A stretch of DNA of 30,817 bases from Sphingobium sp. Z007 (GTDB lineage: Bacteria > Pseudomonadota > Alphaproteobacteria > Sphingomonadales > Sphingomonadaceae): assembly GCF_900013425.1 (NCBI RefSeq), contig NZ_FBXK01000004.1:1-30817 (forward strand). Direction: 5' to 3'. Under the pieces are notes generated by a model. It made no database searches, was not told the origin of the DNA, and saw only the letters and a program-made list of their open reading frames with translations. Position 1 is the stretch's first letter. The number at the start of each line of letters is the position of its first letter. Positions 25,502-30,817 of this stretch are shown one piece after another. The position numbers and the translations under genes are program-made.

Positions 25502-25830
25502 GGGGCGAACCTGGTGTGGCCCCGCTTGACGAGATACTGGCGGAGCAGGCGCTCGGTGACGACAGTGAGCGGCTCCCCGCCCTCTTCCACACTGAGTTGG
25601 CGCAGTGCACGGTGCATGTCCTCGGGAATGTGGATCAGCACCGGCTTTTTGCCTGGATGACTGCTGCGACGCGCCGGCGCTACTGGCGAGGGCGTCTCGG
25701 CCGAGCGCCGTGATCGGCGCGGCGCGGCCGCCTGTTGCGGCTCGGAGACAGCCTCGGCGATGGGAGCCGCTGCCGCCCCCTCGGGCTCGTCATCGAAGAT
25801 GCTGGCAAGTGCGGACGGTCTCTTTGCCAT
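25498..25830 (-). CDS. Ribbon-helix-helix partition protein (ParB/ParG-like)
   Basis: This encodes 110 residues. The N-terminal half is Ala/Pro/Arg-rich and probably unfolded. The C-terminal half is a ribbon-helix-helix domain (KPVLIHIPEDMHRALRQLSV, then VVTERLLRQYLVKRG). A flexible basic tail plus RHH is the layout of centromere-binding proteins that work with small ParA ATPases (type Ib partition). ATG 25830 overlaps the parA stop (TAATG) and its stop overlaps repA. Its likely targets are the CTTAG-rich repeats upstream of parA and elsewhere. Regulation of repA is a possible extra role. Confidence 0.78.
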   Translation of the reverse strand: MAKRPSALASIFDDEPEGAAAAPIAEAVSEPQQAAAPRRSRRSAETPSPVAPARRSSHPGKKPVLIHIPEDMHRALRQLSVEEGGEPLTVVTERLLRQYLVKRGHTRFAP

Positions 25831-26483
25831 TACGCTGCCTCGCTTACTGGCTTAGTCGTAAAGCCGCTTAGTCGCTTAGCCTCATTATAGGCTGCGCGCA
25901 GTTCGGCCGCAGCCTTGCTATCCGGTTCTGTCTCTGCCGCCGTCCGGCCGAGTGGCGTAGCTTTGTAGAAATCCTTGCGGAAATGGAGCCGGCTGTCGAA
26001 CAGCGTCACGCCCTTGGCGGCGAAGCCAGCATGGGCCTCCTGCCCTTCCCCGCCCTGATGCGGAACCTGTGTCAAAATGACCGCAAATGGGGTGCCGGCC
26101 TGCTGCACCTGCTTGACGGTCTGCAACACTGAATGAACGTCCAGCCCACGCGGTGCGACGGGGACAATGACGAAGTCCGCTTGCTCGGCCGCGAGCATGG
26201 CAATGTCCTTGGAGTTCGCGGGCGTATCGATGATGATAAGATCGACCTTGCCGCTGGCGCGTCCACGCGAAACGTGGAGAGGCAGGCCGGCGACGCTGCT
26301 GTCCTTCACTACCACGTCGTCGTCGTCGCGACGTTCGGACCAATAGAGCGCCGACCCTTGCCGGTCGTCGGCATCAAGGATGACGACGGATGCCCCTTCC
26401 CGCGCCGCCTCAACGGCGAAGCCGGTTGAAAGAGTGGTCTTCGATTGCCCACCCTTCTGCGCGATGACGGCCCATACTTGCAC
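25830..26483 (-). CDS. parA: Small ParA partition ATPase
   Basis: This encodes a 217-residue deviant Walker ATPase that moves plasmid copies over the nucleoid. Seen: MQVWAVIAQKGGQSKTTLS, with signature Lys10 and P-loop KGGQSKTT (Gln-Ser in place of the usual Val-Gly); VVILDADDRQGSALYW; and Walker B VDLIIIDTPANS. There is no N-terminal helix-turn-helix, placing it with type Ib ParA. The GTG start at 26483 has TAGGAG about 7-8 bases ahead. The upstream gap carries palindromic repeats expected for a type Ib centromere/operator. The last 14 or so codons also encode the same repeat. Confidence 0.92.
   Translation of the reverse strand: MQVWAVIAQKGGQSKTTLSTGFAVEAAREGASVVILDADDRQGSALYWSERRDDDDVVVKDSSVAGLPLHVSRGRASGKVDLIIIDTPANSKDIAMLAAEQADFVIVPVAPRGLDVHSVLQTVKQVQQAGTPFAVILTQVPHQGGEGQEAHAGFAAKGVTLFDSRLHFRKDFYKATPLGRTAAETEPDSKAAAELRAAYNEAKRLSGFTTKPVSEAA
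25842..25880. repeat. CTTAG repeat cluster inside the parA 3' end
   Basis: GCTTACTGGCTTAGTCG, then CCGCTTAGTCGCTTAG, repeats the motif found upstream of parA while still encoding the ParA C terminus (KRLSGFTTKPVSEAA). Using the same DNA for protein and site suggests a binding site or shared expansion. Confidence 0.6.
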
Positions 26484-26498
26484 AGCTTTGCTCCTACT

Positions 26499-26556
26499 AA
26501 GCGGCTAAGCGACTTATACCGCTTAGCCGCTTAGTCGTAAAGCGACTTAGTCGCTT
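26499..26556. repeat. Palindromic repeats upstream of parA, candidate centromere/operator
   Basis: AAGCGGCTAAGCG (26499-26511) and CGCTTAGCCGCTT (26520-26532) are a perfect 13-bp inverted repeat with an 8-base spacer. AAGCGACT and AGTCGCTT (26540-26556) form a second perfect dyad around one T. The position just ahead of parA fits a type Ib parS and autoregulatory site. Confidence 0.7.
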
Positions 26557-26564
26557 AGCTATCG

Positions 26565-27188
26565 TCAGCCCTCCTCATCGGGACCCAGCGGGTCGTGTAG
26601 CATCGGCCCATGCCCCGCAATCGGACACAAGGGCGCGCCCGCCGTCTCAAGCCATTTGCGCGCGGTTCTGACAGTGTAGCCGCAAGCTTGGCACTCGCAT
26701 TTGAGCATCCGCGCTGTCTGCTTCTTTGGCGCGGTGGTTTCGCCGCCCGTGTCGAGCCGGGCGTGGGGGAGGGGGCCTGCTGCTGAAAGGATCGGCGCGA
26801 CGGTAGCAAGGAAGGCGTCGCCGGGGTTGGTGGAACGCATCGGCCCCATCAAGCCAAGTCCGACCGCGATACGTTTAAACGCCTTCCCGTGTCCGGCCGG
26901 GATGCCGACTGCCGCGTGGACCAGTTCGTGCGCGAGAATTGCCGCGATCTGCGCGGGCATTGCGTCGGGTGCGTATGCGAGGTCTGGACGGATGAAGATT
27001 TCAAAGTGGCCGTCCGCGCTGCACCGGTTGTCCCAACATTCGCCGATCGCGCGGCCTTTCGCGCCCCGACTGGTGAAGCCGATCGCAACTCGGACGCGAG
27101 AGGGTAGGGGGGTGTCCAGCGCGTCGAACAGCGGGGTCAGGCCGATCGCCACCCGGTTCAGCCAGCTCTCGCGATTGTCCTGCTCCAT
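26565..27188 (-). CDS. SprT-like zinc metalloprotease domain protein
   Basis: This encodes 207 residues. The N-terminal part carries the zinc protease motif HELVHAAVGIPAGHGKAF (HExxH plus a downstream His), preceded by FEIFIRPDL. The C-terminal part has a zinc-ribbon-like CECQACGYTVRTARKWL with later CPIAGH. This is the SprT/Spartan layout; eukaryotic relatives cut DNA-protein crosslinks, but the bacterial plasmid versions are uncharacterised. I chose ATG 27188 with AGGAG about 8 bases ahead; the frame is open further upstream into GC-rich non-coding sequence. It reads toward the partition operon, 82 bases away. It could act in plasmid processing during transfer, which is speculation. Confidence 0.8.
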   Translation of the reverse strand: MEQDNRESWLNRVAIGLTPLFDALDTPLPSRVRVAIGFTSRGAKGRAIGECWDNRCSADGHFEIFIRPDLAYAPDAMPAQIAAILAHELVHAAVGIPAGHGKAFKRIAVGLGLMGPMRSTNPGDAFLATVAPILSAAGPLPHARLDTGGETTAPKKQTARMLKCECQACGYTVRTARKWLETAGAPLCPIAGHGPMLHDPLGPDEEG

Positions 27189-27454
27189 GATCTTCTCCTC
27201 TTCTAAATCGCCTGGGGGCGATGGCCTCGGCCATCGGCCCTGCCTCGTGGCGAACAGCGGGGGAGAGGGGGGCAACGGGAATCTGCCGGGGTGGTGCGGG
27301 CGCAGCGCAGCGAGCCACGGCCTGGCTGATTGCCGTTGCTGGGGAGAGGGGGCGGCGCTCCCTTTCCCCATCTGACGAAGATCTTCGCCGGCGTCGCCGG
27401 CGGCTTCATGCGGGCCGAGGCCCGCGTGCGCGAGCGATCGTTACCCGTAAGGGA
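27189..27454. other. Non-coding stretch upstream of the SprT-like gene
   Basis: No convincing gene is seen. It contains a perfect GCGGGCC/GGCCCGC hairpin with a 2-base loop at 27410-27425, about 30 bases before the presumed intron 5' end. The hairpin may be a terminator or an intron target feature. Promoters for the SprT-like gene must lie here. Confidence 0.4.
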
Positions 27455-28062
27455 GTGCGCCGTTGTGGCGCGGAGAAGAAAGGAGTGTTCGTATGAACTG
27501 AGCTTATTGGCATAGCTCATGCCTGACCGACTTACCGGTGCCGATGATGAGTCGGCTGAAATTCCGAAAGGGAAACGGGACCATAGCATGTCGGTGGATG
27601 GATCGAAGTCGGGCGCCGCAGCCTGACGGTTGACCAGCAGGCAAGGTGCGCATGGTGAAGACTGGATTGTCTGAATCCCAGTTTCCAACGACCACTAGGT
27701 AGGTGACGGTGAACGCAGCTGACACACCGTCCCGAGCGGAGCGAGGAGCACGGCCCTGCAAATCGCTGCCAGTCCGCCCGGCGTGGCCCCGTAAGGGGAT
27801 CAGGAAATGAACGGGGCACCTAAACGCACCGCGACTCCTCACTCGCGCAACTGCGGGATCGCCTAAACAGGACGGCTTGTTCGGACCTGCATGGCGACGG
27901 AGCCGTCATAGTAGTCAAACGCCCGGTGTAATGGCCGGGACAGCCGCCGCGAGGCGGACGGGGCAGCGGTATAAGCGGGAGCGATCCTTGTCGAAATCCG
28001 CAGCATCCGGGCGAAGGACGGCAGTTCTGTAACCTCGATGGATCAAAGGAAAGGGATTGCTG

Positions 28063-29812
28063 ATGCAAACCGCTACTATCCTGAGACGGATCGAGAAGCT
28101 TCCGGCCTTGTCGCGGGCGGGCAAGCGGATCAACGGTCTCAACCGCCTCATGCGGTCCCGCTGCTTATATGAGCGGGCCTATGATAGAGTATCCCGGAAT
28201 CGGGGTGCGATGACGCCGGGAGTAGACGGCCAGACCTTCGACGGCATGACGCTGGCGAGGCTTGATCGTCTGGTCGAACGCGTGGCGGAAGGCCGTTACC
28301 GCCCTCGTCCAGTGCGGCGGGTCTATATCCCCAAGGGCAATGGTAAAATGCGCCCATTGGGCATCCTACGGCGGATGATCGCATCGTTCAGGAGGCGGCG
28401 AGAATGATCCTCGCGGCGATTTATGAGCCTGTGTTCTCGCAGCACAGCCATGGGTTCCGCGCGGGTCGCTCCTGCCACACGGCTCTCGAAGAGATCCGCA
28501 AAACCTGGACGGGTGCGAAATGGCTGATCGAAGTGGATGTTCGCGGGTTCTTCGACAACATCGACCATGACATCCTGCTCGGCCTCTTGGCCCGCCGGAT
28601 CGATGATCCTGTGTTCATCGATCTGATCGGGACGATGCTAAAGGCAGGGTGCATGGATGAATGGAAGTTCGAACGGACTTATAGCGGCACTCCGCAGGGT
28701 GGGGTCATCTCGCCCTTACTTGCCAACATCTATCTCCATGAGCTTGACCTGTTCATGGAGGAAATGCGGGCGGGCTTCGACAAGGGCGCCAAACGGCGGG
28801 CCAATCCTGCCTATGTCGCCCAGACCCAGCAGATCGCCGCACTTCGTAAGAAGATCGATGCAGTCCGTGCCGATGGTGCGGATGAGGTAGAAGTCCGGGC
28901 CTGTCTAGCCCGGATCGAAGCCATCAATCGGGAAAGGCGGAAGATACCGTCCGTCGATCCAATGGACCCCAACTTCCGTCGCCTTCGCTACTGCCGCTAT
29001 GCCGATGACTTTCTTGTCGGTGTGATCGGCAGCAAGGCGGAGGCCGTTCAGATCATGGCCGATATACAGCGCTTCCTCGCTGATCGGCTCAATCTGGCGG
29101 TATCACCGGAGAAAACCGGGGTTCGCGATGCGTCGAGGGGATCGCCGTTCCTTGGCTTCCATGTATGCGCCTTCACGTTGCGCTCTCCCGGAACAATGGC
29201 GGGGCGTCAGAAGGTCGGCGGCGGGATGCGACGCATCCTTCGTCGGCCAACGCGGGGGAACATCAAGTTGTGGGTGGCGAGGGACCGGGTCTATGCATTT
29301 TGCAGGCGCAAAAAGCTCGGCAACCTCGACATGAGGAATGGCCGGGTGCGTCCGCAACTCATGGAATCCAGTGTAGCGGAGATTATCGTTGCCTATAACT
29401 CAGAGTTCCGGGCTTCGCGACCTATTATGCGATCGCCGACGGCGTGAAAGCGTCGCTCGACAAGCTCGAACTGGTAATGCTCAGGAGCCTCTTTGCGACT
29501 GTAGCATGCCGGCGACGCTCGACGAGAAGGCAGGCCGAGGAATATCTGAAAATGGGGTCGGATCACGGCGTAACGACCTTGGTCCGGGGCGAGCCGCGCG
29601 TCCATAAGGTATGGAAACTGAAGCATCTGATCGTACAGGCATGGGGCAATCCCGTCGTTGATGCCATTACGGTTGGCTCGCGCATTGCGCAGAGTTCGAA
29701 CGATCTCGTCACCCGTCTCAGCGCCGAAGAATGCGAGGCGTGCGGCGATACTGACGGACCGTTCGAGATGCATCATCCTCACCGCTTAAAGGACAAACGG
29801 CGCGCCAACTGA
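28063..29812 (+). pseudogene. ltrA: Group II intron reverse transcriptase/maturase, two one-base frameshifts
   Basis: This would encode about 583 residues if two bases are restored. Frame 1 begins [20 protein letters not shown] and reads to KGNGKMRPLGI, then shifts at 28365-28366 (CC for expected CCC). Frame 2 carries HSHGFRAGRSCHTALEEI, VDVRGFFDNIDHDILL, TPQGGVISPLLANIYLHELD and the catalytic CRYADDFLV. It shifts again at 29410-29412 (GGG for GGGG) into FATYYAIADGVKASLDKLEL, the maturase X domain, and ends in an HNH-like CEACGDTDGPFEMHHPHRLKD. With the repairs the length is divisible by three. AAGGG lies about 9 bases before the ATG. As written, no full maturase can be made. Confidence 0.92.
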
Positions 29813-29909
29813 CGCCATGGGTGCAATCAGCACGGCGGCGCAGGACCATCGTCCTATGTCGAAAGTGTCATGTTGCCCATCATGGTGGCCGGATGCCAGA
29901 CAGAATGGA

Positions 29910-29943
29910 GAGCCGTGTGCATTGAAAGGTGCAAGCACGGTTC
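29910..29943 (+). ncRNA. Group II intron domain V
   Basis: GAGCCGTGTGC, the GAAA tetraloop and GCACGGTTC fold into the highly conserved 34-nt catalytic hairpin. The AGC triad region and two-base bulge are present. Confidence 0.92.
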
Positions 29944-30075
29944 GGGGGGAGGCGCTGGGGCGTCCTCGCAAGAGGCGCCTCGCGTCTACCCTACCGAGAC
30001 GCCGGCACGGCGGCTCGGTCGAAGCGCAGCGGAGATAGAGCGCGGCCCGTAGGGTGCGCTGGAGTAACTAAAACG

Positions 30076-30111
30076 CTTAGTGACTAAGTCGCTTAGTGGC
30101 TTAGTTGCTTA
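30076..30111. repeat. Third CTTAG repeat cluster, at the ATPase 3' end
   Basis: CTTAGT-G-ACTAAG is a perfect dyad (30076-30088), followed by CGCTTAGTGGCTTAGTTGCTTAG. It stops three bases before the ATPase stop codon (30114). It is related to the clusters at 25842 and 26499. The remaining bases from the intron end (29995) to here show nothing else. Confidence 0.65.
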
Positions 30112-30113
30112 GT

Positions 30114-30817
30114 TTATGGAAGTCTCATTGCCTCTTGGCGCTGGCGGAGATCAGTCGCCCAATGGTTGAGCGCGTCAATCTCCGCGGCAAGAGCCTCGGG
30201 GCGGGGGAGGGGGCGGTTTAGCTCTCTCGCCGCCGAATGCAGCATTTCAGAGCATCGTCCATAACCGTCGCGCATGGCTTCGCAGTCGGCTTGGCTGACG
30301 GCGGTGAGCTTAATCAACCCGCCCGTGTTGACCTTGTAGGACAGGCGACGGATCACATGCCCGACTGTTTCCTCAACCGCGGTTTCCCATGTATCCCGCA
30401 TGATGCCAGCGATCGACTTGACGGTTACGCGCCAATTATCTTCATCACCTTGCTCGAAATGCCGGCGCTCATTCGCGAGCTGGCGCGTAAGGCTGCCCAT
30501 GATATCGACGGCACGCCTCGCCTTGAAAGGTGGTTCGTTGCGGCAGAATCCCGCCTTGTCCGCTCCTCGGGAAACTGAACCCATCGACACTTGGGGACGC
30601 GGTTGCGCATCTTGGGCGGCTCGCTCCAACTCGAATAGAAAGGCGAGGTCGTGCGTCAGCACGATCACTTGCCGGCGCGACGCTTCATCGATCAAGCGCT
30701 TTGCCACCGCCTCACGATGCATGTGGTCAAGCGAGGACACAGGATCATCGAAAACGATCCCGGATTGATTACCTGCGGTCGCCAGTTCCGCCATGAACGC
30801 GGCTAGCGCGACGCAGC
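30114..30817 (-). CDS. ABC/SMC-like ATPase, C-terminal part (continues from position 1)
   Basis: This is the 3' part of the 866-residue ATPase whose start is at 1910; bases 30805-30817 duplicate 1-13. Seen: Walker B GIVFDDP (D656, D657), then VSSLDHMHRE (D-loop) and VLTHD (switch His688), completing a canonical ABC head with the signature at 627-633. The last 180 residues are a helical tail with RDTWE (R773, E777) and RCSEMLH (R820, H826). An Arg-x3-Glu plus distant His triad is known for the PrrC/RloC anticodon nucleases, and R-x(4-6)-H is the HEPN RNase signature. The tail is therefore possibly a tRNA- or RNA-cutting effector. That is inference; the spacing differs from PrrC and no test was possible here. 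Confidence 0.85.
   Translation of the reverse strand, partial: CVALAAFMAELATAGNQSGIVFDDPVSSLDHMHREAVAKRLIDEASRRQVIVLTHDLAFLFELERAAQDAQPRPQVSMGSVSRGADKAGFCRNEPPFKARRAVDIMGSLTRQLANERRHFEQGDEDNWRVTVKSIAGIMRDTWETAVEETVGHVIRRLSYKVNTGGLIKLTAVSQADCEAMRDGYGRCSEMLHSAARELNRPLPRPEALAAEIDALNHWATDLRQRQEAMRLP

Larger units (their letters stand above)
27455..29994 (+). mobile_element. Group II intron with encoded maturase
   Basis: The presumed 5' end is GTGCGCC at 27455, starting a GTGCGCC...GGCGCG stem as in many bacterial group II introns. About 600 bases of structured, non-coding RNA (domains I-IV) follow, then the reverse transcriptase gene, domain V (29910-29943) and a GC-rich domain VI with a GCAA loop. 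The 3' end is placed at about CTACCCTAC, 29986-29994. The 5' and 3' ends are approximate, since the exon-binding pairings were not resolved. It lies between genes and interrupts none. Confidence 0.85.

Noticed and set aside
1..30817. tRNA, rRNA and toxin-antitoxin genes
   Set aside because: None recognised by eye in any intergenic stretch; the gaps are accounted for by res, oriT, oriV, partition repeats and intron RNA.

Overview
The window looks like one complete, circular, GC-rich plasmid of a sphingomonad or close alphaproteobacterium. The first 13 bases are identical to the last 13. Joining the ends through that overlap gives a circle of 30,804 bp and closes one long minus-strand reading frame: an ABC-type ATPase whose signature motif lies at the join. 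The host assignment is an inference from the Ti-type transfer genes (traA facing traC-traD-traG across an oriT), the repA/parA/ribbon-helix-helix maintenance block, the DUF6118 neighbour of traA and the chr/DUF1259/DUF2490 cluster.

Layout. (1) Junction to 5.05 kb, minus strand: a compact defence-type operon of serine resolvase, vsr, C5 cytosine methyltransferase, Eco29kI-family GIY-YIG restriction enzyme and an 866-residue ABC ATPase with a central CxxC and a possible HEPN/anticodon-nuclease-like tail. Adjacent genes overlap by 1 to 14 bases as far as the restriction gene. (2) 5.05-17.66 kb: a chromate locus. Two small Rap1a/Tai-like secreted proteins flank a DUF1259 protein on the minus strand, divergent from chrB-chrA, with a DUF2490 outer-membrane-type protein downstream. 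(3) 8.87-16.77 kb: a Tn3-family element inserted in chrA (direct repeat tagtc), itself carrying a second Tn3-family element inserted near the 3' end of its tnpA (direct repeat catga). Removing each element restores the reading frame of its target. (4) 17.7-24 kb: mobilisation genes, namely DUF6118, the relaxase-helicase traA, oriT, traC, traD, a small unknown gene and the coupling protein traG. There is no mating-pair-formation (VirB-type) gene set anywhere on the circle. (5) 24.2-26.6 kb: an iteron origin with a DnaA box, repA, a ribbon-helix-helix partition protein and a small ParA. (6) 26.6-30.1 kb: an SprT-like metalloprotease gene and a group II intron, with CTTAG-rich palindromic repeats (candidate centromere sites) on both sides.

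Together the genes describe a mobilisable plasmid that needs a helper conjugation apparatus, is stabilised by ParA/RHH partition and perhaps by resolvase and restriction-modification addiction, and carries chromate resistance probably impaired by nested transposition. Five genes, all in mobile elements, are interrupted by the same kind of lesion (loss of one G or C from a short run). This could be relaxed selection or a sequencing artefact.
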